NCBI GenBank assembly: GCA_013044085.1
Contig: JABEVI010000183.1
Coordinates: forward strand, 1 to 26,807
DNA length: 26,807 bases
Source: Steroidobacteraceae bacterium
GTDB taxonomy: Bacteria > Pseudomonadota > Gammaproteobacteria > Steroidobacterales > Steroidobacteraceae
Direction of reading: 5' to 3'
Made by a program: the position numbers and the translations under genes. The notes below the pieces were generated by a model that saw nothing but the letters and a program-made list of their open reading frames with translations, did not search any database and was not told where the DNA came from. Shown here piece by piece: positions 1-6,742 of this stretch. Positions within the stretch are counted from its first letter, which is position 1. Each line of letters begins with the position of its first letter.

Positions 1-2
1 CC

Positions 3-101
3 GGCATTGGCCGCGAAACGCACAAGATGATGCTGGATCACTACCAGCAGACCAAGAACATGCTGGTCAGCTACGGCACGAAAGCGCTCGGATTCTTCTA
101 G
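3..101 (+). CDS. NAD-dependent aldehyde dehydrogenase, C-terminal fragment
   Basis: Only the last 32 codons lie in the window. The gene enters from the left edge and ends at TAG 99-101. The visible tail (GIGRETHKMMLDHYQQ, then a run ending in KALGFF) matches the C-terminal oligomerisation tail of ExaC/AldB-type aldehyde dehydrogenases, which oxidise acetaldehyde and similar aldehydes with NAD+. This assignment rests on the tail alone, because the catalytic Cys and Glu are outside the window. The neighbours support it: a DUF779 gene, often found next to such enzymes, begins 34 bases later, and a PQQ alcohol dehydrogenase that would supply the aldehyde follows. Confidence 0.8.
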   Translation, partial: GIGRETHKMMLDHYQQTKNMLVSYGTKALGFF

Positions 102-125
102 ATGCAGTGAGTGGGCGTCGAACGG

Positions 126-140
126 GGGAGGCGATGTGAC
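126..140 (+). promoter_or_regulatory. RBS and start-stop element at the DUF779 start
   Basis: GGGAGGCGATGTGAC contains a strong Shine-Dalgarno sequence (GGGAGG), then ATG immediately followed by TGA. The G of that ATG is also the first base of the in-frame GTG start at 136. The same 15 bases occur at 8500-8514 at the start of the class I phaC gene. The motif fixes GTG 136 as the start. Whether the overlapping ATG-TGA affects initiation is inference. Confidence 0.6.
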
Positions 141-543
141 GAACGGCGGCGGTCGGCAGACGGCTCAGGTCGGTGTATCGGAGGCGGCGCGCGAACTGAT
201 CGAGCGCCTGAAGGCCGAATACGGGCCGATCATGTTCCATCTGTCGGGTGGATGCTGCGACGGCAGCGCGCCGATGTGTTTCAAGGTCGGTGAGTTCAAG
301 CTCGGCGGTGTCGACGAGAAGGTCGGCGAGATCGCCGGTTGCGGGTTCTGGATGGACCGCGAGCAGTTCCGCCGCTGGGCCCATACCGTGTGGGTAGTCG
401 ATGTGGTTCCCGGCCGTGGGGCAAGTTTTTCCCTTGAAGCGCCTTTGAATCGACGTTTCCTGATTCGCTCGTCGCTCTGTGCGACGGAACCTTCCGGGTC
501 CGGTACGGACCCGGAAGGAGCGCAACGAGACCCGCAAGGGTGA
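136..543 (+). CDS. DUF779 family protein
   Basis: A 135-residue small cytoplasmic protein with no signal peptide. Residues about 28-60 carry the family hallmark: a MFHLSGGCCDGSAPMCF-type stretch with paired Cys and one further Cys, followed later by a VDVVPGRGxxFSLE segment. DUF779 proteins are commonly encoded next to aldehyde dehydrogenases, as here, but their function is not known to me. The conserved Cys and Asp residues could bind a metal or act in redox chemistry (inference). The GTG start at 136 has a strong ribosome binding site. The protein seems about 15-25 residues longer than usual: its tail is encoded by a perfect 29-base inverted repeat at 490-518 and looks like non-homologous sequence. 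Confidence 0.85.
   Translation: MTNGGGRQTAQVGVSEAARELIERLKAEYGPIMFHLSGGCCDGSAPMCFKVGEFKLGGVDEKVGEIAGCGFWMDREQFRRWAHTVWVVDVVPGRGASFSLEAPLNRRFLIRSSLCATEPSGSGTDPEGAQRDPQG
490..518. repeat. Perfect 13-bp inverted repeat with 3-nt loop
   Basis: CCTTCCGGGTCCG, then GTA, then CGGACCCGGAAGG. All 13 pairs match and are mostly GC, so the transcript would form a very stable hairpin. It lies inside the last codons of the DUF779 gene, 55 bases before the likely ATG of the PQQ dehydrogenase. No T-tract follows, so a classical terminator is unlikely. It could be an attenuator, an mRNA-stability or processing element, or a REP-like element. No second copy was noticed in the window. Confidence 0.8.
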
Positions 544-572
544 TTACAGGCCAAATCGCTAAGGAGTCTTGC

Positions 573-2300
573 ATGAGTACTAAGGGGATGGTTTCAAAAG
601 CCGCGGGCGGCGGTGTGTTGCGCGGCGGATTGCTCGCCGCGGCAGCGCTGTTGCCGCTCGCGGGGGCGATGGCGATGCCGGCGTATCGTCCGGTGACGAC
701 ATCGATGCTGGTGCACGCGCAGCAGGACAACGGCTGGTTGATGTACCGGCGAAACTACGAGAGCACCGGATACGCGCCCTTCACCAAGATCAATCTTCAC
801 AATGTCGATGGTTTGAAGATCGCGTTCGACTATCAAGACGGATTGTCGCAGGGCCATGAAGCGGCGCCCATCGTCAACGGCCGCTACATGTTCGTGACGA
901 CACCGATGGACCACGTGATCGCGATGGATGCGACCAGCGGCAAGATCCTTTGGAAATATGCCTATCCGATCAATCCGAAGGCGCTGAAGACTGTGTGCTG
1001 CGACGTCGTCAACCGCGGTGTCGCCCTGTACAAGAACATGGTCTACATGGGGACCCTCGGCAATCACATCGTCGCCTTGAACGCGCGCACGGGCAAGGTT
1101 GTCTGGAACACCAAGCTCGCTCCGCCGGGAGTCGGGTATTTCATCTCCGGCGCACCCCTGGTCGTGAACGGCAAGGTGATCATCGGCGATGGCGGCGGCG
1201 AATATGGTGCGCGCGGCTTTCTCGTCGGACTGAACGCGATGACCGGCAAGCTCGAATGGAAGACCTACACGACCGCGGCACCCGGAACACCCGGAGGCAA
1301 TACTTGGCCGAAGGGCGCTTACAAGACGGGCGGCGGCAATCCGTGGATCACGGGCACCTATGATCACGCCACCAACACGCTGTTCTGGGGCGTCGGAAAT
1401 CCCGGGCCGTGGCTGGCGACTTTGCGGCCGGGGGCGAACCTGTACACCGATTCGGTGCTGGCGTTGAATCCGGACACCGGCAAGATGAAGTGGTATTACC
1501 AGTGGACGCCGAACGACACCTGGGACTACGACGGCGTCAACGAGACGGTGATGACCAACCTGAAGTACCACGGCAAGGAGTACAAGGCGCTGGTGCACGC
1601 GGATCGCAACGGCTGGTTCTACGCGTTGAACAGGACCAACGGCAAGTTGATCTACGCGCAGCCGTTCGTGCACGTCACCTCGATCACCGGCATGAAGAAT
1701 GGGATGTCCGTGACCAATCCGGCGATGCGACCCACGGTCGACAAACAGGTGTTCACGTGCCCGAGCTTCCTCGGTGGCAAGACCTGGTGGCCGATTTCGA
1801 TTGATCCGCAAACGCAGATGGCCTACATCCCGACGCAGCATGCCTGCATGACGATCAAGGGTGCCGCACCGGTCGCCTACAAGGCGGGTCTTGCGTTCCT
1901 CGATGAGAGCTTCGAAGTCATGCATGATCCGACGACCCCGGACTGGGGATCGGTGCAGGCGGTGAACTTGAACACCGGCAAGCAGGTATGGCAAGTGGTC
2001 ACTCATCGTCCCTGGGAGGGCGCCACGCTCGCGACCGCGGGCGGTCTGGTGTTCACGGGCAACCCGAACGGTCATTTCTACGCGATCGATGCCAAGACCG
2101 GGCAGGTGATGTGGGAGAGTCCCGAACTCAGTTCAGGTATCATCGGCGTGCCGACCACCTACGTCGTCAACGGCAAGCAATACGTTGCCGTGTGGGCGGG
2201 TTGGGGCGGAGCCGGTCCGATCTGGGGTGGCCAGATGGCGAACGATCCGGCGATAAAGAGCATACCGCGAGGCGGCCATTTGTATGTCTTTTCGCTGTAG
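573..2300 (+). CDS. PQQ-dependent alcohol dehydrogenase, probably lanthanide type
   Basis: A 575-residue periplasmic quinoprotein that oxidises an alcohol to an aldehyde and passes electrons to a c-type cytochrome. The ATG at 573 is chosen because AAGGAG (561-566) precedes it; a GTG at 540 is open but has no such site. Residues 1 to about 34 form a signal peptide. Visible family features are the adjacent Cys142-Cys143 pair (disulfide ring near PQQ), Glu210 and Asn276 (metal ligands), Asp318 (catalytic base), eight-bladed propeller W-motifs, and a GWGG segment near the end. Asp320, two residues after the catalytic Asp, is the extra aspartate that marks lanthanide-dependent enzymes (XoxF, PedH); calcium enzymes have Ala or Ser there. 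There is no fused C-terminal haem domain. The next gene, overlapping by 17 bases, supplies a cytochrome. Substrate range (methanol, ethanol or other) cannot be read from the sequence. Confidence 0.92.
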   Translation: MSTKGMVSKAAGGGVLRGGLLAAAALLPLAGAMAMPAYRPVTTSMLVHAQQDNGWLMYRRNYESTGYAPFTKINLHNVDGLKIAFDYQDGLSQGHEAAPIVNGRYMFVTTPMDHVIAMDATSGKILWKYAYPINPKALKTVCCDVVNRGVALYKNMVYMGTLGNHIVALNARTGKVVWNTKLAPPGVGYFISGAPLVVNGKVIIGDGGGEYGARGFLVGLNAMTGKLEWKTYTTAAPGTPGGNTWPKGAYKTGGGNPWITGTYDHATNTLFWGVGNPGPWLATLRPGANLYTDSVLALNPDTGKMKWYYQWTPNDTWDYDGVNETVMTNLKYHGKEYKALVHADRNGWFYALNRTNGKLIYAQPFVHVTSITGMKNGMSVTNPAMRPTVDKQVFTCPSFLGGKTWWPISIDPQTQMAYIPTQHACMTIKGAAPVAYKAGLAFLDESFEVMHDPTTPDWGSVQAVNLNTGKQVWQVVTHRPWEGATLATAGGLVFTGNPNGHFYAIDAKTGQVMWESPELSSGIIGVPTTYVVNGKQYVAVWAGWGGAGPIWGGQMANDPAIKSIPRGGHLYVFSL

Positions 2301-3558
2301 TCCGATCAACGGTCGATGGATCCGGCGCTCAGGCCGGGTGGCGGTCCTTCTCGGCGCGGTGCTTTGGCACCGCGCCGGGGCGGCCCCCGTGCTCAAGGTC
2401 TGCGTCGATTCGGCCAATCCGACCCGGACCATGGACTCGCGCGTCGTTCGCAACGCGCTGGGCACACAGGGCTACGGTGTGCAGTTCGTGCGCTTCACCG
2501 GTTACGGCAAGGGCGGTAACGGGTTTCCGGTCGGCCGATTCGCCAAGATGGCGGCTTCCGAGTGCGCGCTGATCATGGGCTTTCCGGTCGACGCAAGCGA
2601 TCCGCATCTGCCTCCCGGCGTCGCCGCGACCAACGCCTACGCGAGCACCGGTTTCGTGTTGGTGCGTCGAGGCGATTCGCGCGACGAATCGATCGGTCGA
2701 TTGCCGAAGGGCAGCGAAGTGGGGATCGCCGAGGTCGACACCTACGCGGGCCTCTTGTACAGCGAACATCCGAACATCGTGATGCACGTTTACGTGGCGG
2801 ATGCGAACATGTTGAAAGCCCTCGAGGCGGGGCGCATCGCTGCCGGTCTTGCCTGGCAACCGGCGACAGAGCAATTCCTGCATTCGCACCCGACCGCGCG
2901 ACCGGTTCAGGAGAGGATCGTGCAAGGCCGGCACATGCGGTGGAATCTGGTGGCACTGTATGTGTCGCAAAACGCACAGGCTGCGCGAACCTTCGATGCT
3001 GGGTTGAGCGCGCTGCGATCGAGCGGTCATCTCACCACGCTGGTCAAGCCTTACGCGATTGCTCCGGCGCCACGACCGGGCAAGGTGTCCGCGCTCGTGC
3101 CGCCCAAAGCGGCGGCGGTTGCACCAACGGCAGATCCCCCGGCGACGACCGCTGCGCCGGTGACGACCGCTGCACCCGTGAAGTCCGCTGCACCGCTCAA
3201 ATCGGCGCCGCCCGCGGTGTATACCGCGGCACAGGCCGCGGCGGGGGCGCTGGCGTACTATCAGAACTGCGCGATGTGTCACGGACCGCTGCTCAACGGG
3301 CAGGAGGGCGGTTACGCCGGGCCGGCGCTCAAGGGGGCCGACTTCGCCGATCCGAGCTACGACTTTCACATCAGCGACATCTTTAATTTCGTCGCCAAGC
3401 TCATGCCTGCGGCAAGTCCGGGTTCGCTGCCCGAGGATCTGGACGTGAAAATAATGGCCTTCCTGCTGAAACAGAACGGCTATCCTGCGGGCTCCAAGCC
3501 GTTGACCTACGCCGAGGCCTCCAAGTCTTCCGTGCCGATGCTCTACTACGGCAAGTAG
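2284..3558 (+). CDS. Fused periplasmic binding-protein-like (XoxJ-like) and cytochrome c (XoxG-like) protein
   Basis: A 424-residue exported protein. Residues 1 to about 33 form a signal peptide. Residues about 35-258 resemble the substrate-binding-protein fold found in MxaJ/XoxJ, partners of PQQ methanol dehydrogenases: it opens with LKVCVDSANPT and has a later QPATEQFL segment. Residues about 262-315 are an Ala/Pro/Thr/Lys-rich linker with repeated TTAAP/KSAAP units. Residues about 318-405 are a class I cytochrome c domain with haem site Cys329-Ala-Met-Cys332-His333 and probable axial ligand Met374. The start overlaps the dehydrogenase gene by 17 bases, so translational coupling is likely. 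It probably accepts electrons from the dehydrogenase and may help its maturation (inference). A XoxG/XoxJ fusion, cytochrome cGJ, is known from a verrucomicrobial methanotroph; I am not certain its domain order is the same. Confidence 0.8.
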   Translation: MSFRCSPINGRWIRRSGRVAVLLGAVLWHRAGAAPVLKVCVDSANPTRTMDSRVVRNALGTQGYGVQFVRFTGYGKGGNGFPVGRFAKMAASECALIMGFPVDASDPHLPPGVAATNAYASTGFVLVRRGDSRDESIGRLPKGSEVGIAEVDTYAGLLYSEHPNIVMHVYVADANMLKALEAGRIAAGLAWQPATEQFLHSHPTARPVQERIVQGRHMRWNLVALYVSQNAQAARTFDAGLSALRSSGHLTTLVKPYAIAPAPRPGKVSALVPPKAAAVAPTADPPATTAAPVTTAAPVKSAAPLKSAPPAVYTAAQAAAGALAYYQNCAMCHGPLLNGQEGGYAGPALKGADFADPSYDFHISDIFNFVAKLMPAASPGSLPEDLDVKIMAFLLKQNGYPAGSKPLTYAEASKSSVPMLYYGK

Positions 3559-3608
3559 GCGGCAGCCGGGATGGGCGGGGCCGTCACCACATTATCTAAG
3601 GAGAGAAG

Positions 3609-4352
3609 ATGGGCAGACTGACGGGGCGATTTGCCTTGGTGACCGGCGCATCGCGCGGTATCGGCCTTGCCATCGCGACGGCGTTCGCCGCCGAGGGCGC
3701 GGCGGTTGCGATCAATTATCGCTCGGGTGCCGCCGAAGCGGAGGCGCTCGCGCAGGAGTTGCGCTCCCAGGGAGCGCAAGTGTTGCTCCTGCAAGGCAAC
3801 GTCGGCGACAGATCGGCCTGGACCGAGATGATGCGTGTGATCGGCGCGACCTGGGGCCGGCTCGACATACTCGTCAACAACGCCGGAATCACGCGCGACA
3901 AGACGCTTCGCAAGTTGACGGACGAGGATTGGGTGGACGTGATCAACACCAACCTCAATGCCTGTTACTACGGGGTGAGCGCGGTCATGCCGATGATGTG
4001 CGCACAGAATTACGGCCGTATCATCAACATCAGTTCATTCGTCGGTCAGGCCGGTAATTTCGGCCAGGCGAACTATTCGGCGAGCAAGGGCGGCATCATC
4101 GCTTTCACCAAGACGGCGGCGCTCGAACTGGCGCGCAACAACGTCACGGTGAATGCGCTGGCGCCGGGATTCACGCTGACGGACATGCTCGCGAAGGTGC
4201 CGGAGAACATTCAGGACCAGATCCGTGCGCGCATACCGCTCGGTCGTTTCGGCAGGCCCGAGGAAATCGCCAAGGCGGTGCTGTTCCTCGCGGCCGATGG
4301 CGATTATGTGACCGGCCAGCAGATCAACGTCAACGGCGGTGTTTACATGTGA
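3609..4352 (+). CDS. phaB: Acetoacetyl-CoA reductase / FabG-like SDR
   Basis: A 247-residue classical short-chain dehydrogenase. Visible are the cofactor motif TGASRGIG (12-19), NNAG (90-93), Asn115, Ser142/143, and Tyr156 and Lys160 of the YxxxK motif. The second strand ends in NYRSG with no acidic residue, which fits NADPH preference. The stretch NFGQANYSASKGG resembles PhaB, and the PHA setting supports reduction of acetoacetyl-CoA to (R)-3-hydroxybutyryl-CoA. A fatty-acid-synthesis FabG role cannot be excluded from sequence alone. A strong AAGGAGAG site lies just before the ATG. The last 23 bases overlap the end of phaC on the other strand, which leaves no room for a terminator. Confidence 0.82.
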   Translation: MGRLTGRFALVTGASRGIGLAIATAFAAEGAAVAINYRSGAAEAEALAQELRSQGAQVLLLQGNVGDRSAWTEMMRVIGATWGRLDILVNNAGITRDKTLRKLTDEDWVDVINTNLNACYYGVSAVMPMMCAQNYGRIINISSFVGQAGNFGQANYSASKGGIIAFTKTAALELARNNVTVNALAPGFTLTDMLAKVPENIQDQIRARIPLGRFGRPEEIAKAVLFLAADGDYVTGQQINVNGGVYM

Positions 4353-5337
4353 GCCAATCGGCGATCAGCGCCGGCACCTGGCGCTGGGCGCGATCGCTGA
4401 CGTACATGCCGATATGACCGAGATCGAGTTCGTGCCCGCTGTAATCGCTGCTGGCGGTCAGATGCTCGAGCGCCGCGGAGGCGGCGGGAGGCACCAGATG
4501 GTCGCGCTTGCCGTAGAGATTGAGGATCGGCTGGCGCAGTGATCCCAAGTCCACGAGGCGTTCACCGATCTGCAGCGTGCCTTTGATCAGCCGGTTTTCC
4601 TGGTAGAACCAGGTCGCGAATTCGCGCAGTGCGGCTCCCGCCAGGTCGGGGCTGTCCGAAATCCACCGCTCCATGCGCACGAAGTTCTCCAGCCGACGGG
4701 CATCGGGCGTTTCGGCCAGCAGGTTCACATATTTCTGCTGCAACAACCGAAAGGGCATCAGCGATAGAAACACCCGATTCATCGTTTCGCCCGCGACGTT
4801 ACCCTCGCCGATCCAGGCGGCCAAATCGACCCTGCGCACCCACTTCGACAACAGGTCGGCCGGGGTCTGGAAGTCGATCGGCGTCACCATCGTCACGAGG
4901 TTGCGGATCCGCTCCGGGTGCAGCGCGGTGTAACAGACACTGAATGTGCCGCCCTGGCAGACACCCAGGAGGTTGAGCGACGGGGCGCTGGTCGCCCGTA
5001 GCACCGCGTCGACGCAGTCGTGCATCTGCGACTCGAGGTAATCCTCGAGCGAGGTGAAGCGATCGGCGCCGTTCGGATGGCCCCAATCGATCAAATGCAC
5101 GTCGAGACCGGCGCTGAGCAGGCCGCGAATCAGGGATCGGTCGGGTTGCAGATCCAGCATGTAGGGCCGGTTGACGAGGGCATAGACGATCAGGATCGGC
5201 GCCGCCGCCGCGGGTCGCGCGATCGGCCGGTAGCGGTAGACGGTGAGTTTCTCGCGCTGGAAGATCGGATCCTTGGCCGAGACGCCGATGGCGGCATGCC
5301 GGGCGGCGGCGAGCGCCGCGATGAAGCTTGTGTTCAT
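4330..5337 (-). CDS. phaC: Class III poly(3-hydroxyalkanoate) synthase catalytic subunit
   Basis: A 335-residue alpha/beta hydrolase that polymerises (R)-3-hydroxyacyl-CoA. Its length is typical of class III PhaC (about 350 residues), much shorter than class I. The lipase-like box is Gly125-Val-Cys127-Gln-Gly-Gly. Cys127 is the acylated nucleophile, with Asp279 (GKRDHLVPP) and His308 (LGHIGMYV) completing the triad. The PRY/DWG segment after the second strand (HLIDWGHPN) is also characteristic. The start codon overlaps the stop of phaE in an ATGA arrangement, so the two subunits are translationally coupled. The 3' end runs 23 bases into phaB on the opposite strand. Active class III enzyme requires PhaE. 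Confidence 0.93.
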   Translation of the reverse strand: MNTSFIAALAAARHAAIGVSAKDPIFQREKLTVYRYRPIARPAAAAPILIVYALVNRPYMLDLQPDRSLIRGLLSAGLDVHLIDWGHPNGADRFTSLEDYLESQMHDCVDAVLRATSAPSLNLLGVCQGGTFSVCYTALHPERIRNLVTMVTPIDFQTPADLLSKWVRRVDLAAWIGEGNVAGETMNRVFLSLMPFRLLQQKYVNLLAETPDARRLENFVRMERWISDSPDLAGAALREFATWFYQENRLIKGTLQIGERLVDLGSLRQPILNLYGKRDHLVPPAASAALEHLTASSDYSGHELDLGHIGMYVSDRAQRQVPALIADWLTCKHRR

Positions 5338-6026
5338 CGTGGCTTGCGCTTTGTACGGGGACGCGGGGCGCTCGCGCGCTTCGGTTTGGGTGCGAGCTCG
5401 GCCCGTATGGCCCGCAATGCGCGGTGTACGCTGTTCATCTCGCTGCGCGTCGGCAAATCCAGTTCCTTGGCAAAACGTTCTAGCATCGCCTGCAAATCTG
5501 CCCGCAACCGGCTCTGTTCGTTCAAGATCCGGCTTTGCGCGGAGCAGAACGCCTCACCGTGCGCCATCCGCGAGTACGCATCCTCAGCGCAATCGATCCA
5601 GGTGTCATAGAGGTTCGCTCCGGCACTCGTGCCCTGCGTCGCGTGCAAGCATTGCCGTGCAAAAGCATCGGCGGCTTCGCGAAGCGCATCCGACCACAGA
5701 CGGACGATGTCGGCCTGCGCTTCCTGCAACCGCTGCACCGCCTCGGCCATGCCTTGCCACTGCTCCTGTTCGAGGCGTTGCGGTCCGATGGCTGCAAAGG
5801 GCGCCAAGTCGGCGAATCGGCTACGAAGAAAATCGGTTAATTGTCTTATAGCTGCGTCTGATTCCTCGAGTCCACCTGATGAGGCGCGTGCCAGCGCCGT
5901 GCGCCAGGCGTTCTCGAAGCTGGCTGCGATTGCGCTGTAAGGGTCGAATTGCGCGTTTTGGGCCGGGCCAACGCCGCTAAAGGTGTGCAGCAGCGTTTGC
6001 CAACGCTTAAGCCAGTCATCGTTCAC
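5334..6026 (-). CDS. phaE: Class III PHA synthase subunit PhaE
   Basis: A 230-residue, mostly helical non-catalytic partner of class III PhaC that activates the synthase on the granule surface. The conserved C-terminal PhaE segment is visible at about residues 185-210 (LDLPTRSEMNSVHRALRAIRAEL region). The N-terminus (MNDDWLKRWQ) is also PhaE-like. It seems short compared with the Allochromatium protein, about 350 residues as I remember it, and ends in a strongly basic Lys/Arg/Pro tail. It overlaps phaC by 4 bases and is transcribed divergently from phaR, from an AT-rich intergenic region. Confidence 0.88.
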   Translation of the reverse strand: MNDDWLKRWQTLLHTFSGVGPAQNAQFDPYSAIAASFENAWRTALARASSGGLEESDAAIRQLTDFLRSRFADLAPFAAIGPQRLEQEQWQGMAEAVQRLQEAQADIVRLWSDALREAADAFARQCLHATQGTSAGANLYDTWIDCAEDAYSRMAHGEAFCSAQSRILNEQSRLRADLQAMLERFAKELDLPTRSEMNSVHRALRAIRAELAPKPKRASAPRPRTKRKPR

Positions 6027-6231
6027 GGCTTCTCCGGTGCGACTCGCGATGCAAAAGAATAGCTCGCGAAAAAAACATCATAAACAAGTCTAATATTAAA
6101 ATGCAACTGCTAGTAATTAATAAGATTATCTATTTGTATCTCCGCTAATTCAACGCCCACAGAAATGATTTGTGCGGCGCATACTTTTCGCCTTATCATG
6201 GGAGCCGTACTCAACCGCATGGATACCTCTG
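6027..6231. promoter_or_regulatory. AT-rich divergent phaE/phaR control region
   Basis: A 205-base gap between the divergent phaE and phaR starts. Its core, about 6055-6165, is strikingly AT-rich against the GC-rich surroundings, as expected for promoters or a regulator-bound region. It contains TGCAACTGCTAG (6102-6113), whose CTGCTAG heptamer recurs in the phasin promoter at 7648-7654. PhaR-type repressors are known to bind TGC-containing sites, so this may be an autoregulatory site (inference). I could not assign a convincing -35/-10 pair on either strand. Confidence 0.5.
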
Positions 6232-6738
6232 ATGAGCGAAGCGCGCTTGATTCGTAAATACGCCAACCGACGCCTCTACGACAGCACGGCGAGTCGGCAC
6301 GTGACGCTCGCCGACCTTCGGGAGCTAGTCGCGGCCGGCGAGCGCATCAAAGTGCTCGATGACAAGAGCGGCGATGACCTGACTCGTGCCGTGTTGCTGC
6401 AGATTATCGCCGATCAGGAACAGTTCGGCGCGCCGACGCTGAGCACGGAATTGCTCGAGATGATCATTCGTTTCTCCTCGAATCCGATGCAGGCGATGTT
6501 CAGTCGCTACCTGGAGCAAGGCTTTGGCGCCTTGTTACGTCAACAGGAGTCCCTGCGCACGGAGATGAGCAAGACCCTGGGCGTGCCGCCGCTGACGGCT
6601 TTCGCCGATTTGGCGCGCACCCAGATGGACGCCTTGGCAAGCATGCAGGCCTCCTTTTTCGGCTCCGTGGCGGCGTCAAAACCGGCCCCGGACGCAGCAA
6701 CCGACATTCCCGTTTCTACCCCAGATGAAGGCAAGTGA
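6232..6738 (+). CDS. phaR: PHA synthesis regulator PhaR
   Basis: A 168-residue DNA-binding and granule-binding repressor that links phasin expression to PHA content. The N-terminal PHB/PHA accumulation DNA-binding domain is plain at residues about 4-62: LIRKYANRRLYDSTASRHVTL, then an IKVLDDKSGDDLT segment. The second PHB_acc domain follows at about 65-110. ATG 6232 gives the usual MSEARLIRKYANRRLYD start; an upstream ATG at 6172 would add 20 non-homologous residues. The last 14 bases overlap an alternative ATG (6725) of the next gene, so phaR and the SDR probably form one transcript. The likely targets are the phasin promoter and its own. Confidence 0.92.
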   Translation: MSEARLIRKYANRRLYDSTASRHVTLADLRELVAAGERIKVLDDKSGDDLTRAVLLQIIADQEQFGAPTLSTELLEMIIRFSSNPMQAMFSRYLEQGFGALLRQQESLRTEMSKTLGVPPLTAFADLARTQMDALASMQASFFGSVAASKPAPDAATDIPVSTPDEGK

Positions 6739-6742
6739 CTCT

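Noticed and set aside
490..518. The strong hairpin as a rho-independent terminator
   Set aside because: No run of T follows on either side, and the PQQ dehydrogenase gene begins shortly downstream in the same direction.
594..2075. A 493-codon open frame on the minus strand opposite the PQQ dehydrogenase
   Set aside because: It has low-complexity His/Arg-rich translation with no recognisable domain. It mirrors the high-GC codon pattern of the real gene on the plus strand.
2329..3369. A 346-codon minus-strand open frame opposite the cytochrome fusion gene
   Set aside because: Arg/Gly-rich translation without motifs, and the plus-strand gene carries a haem site and signal peptide.
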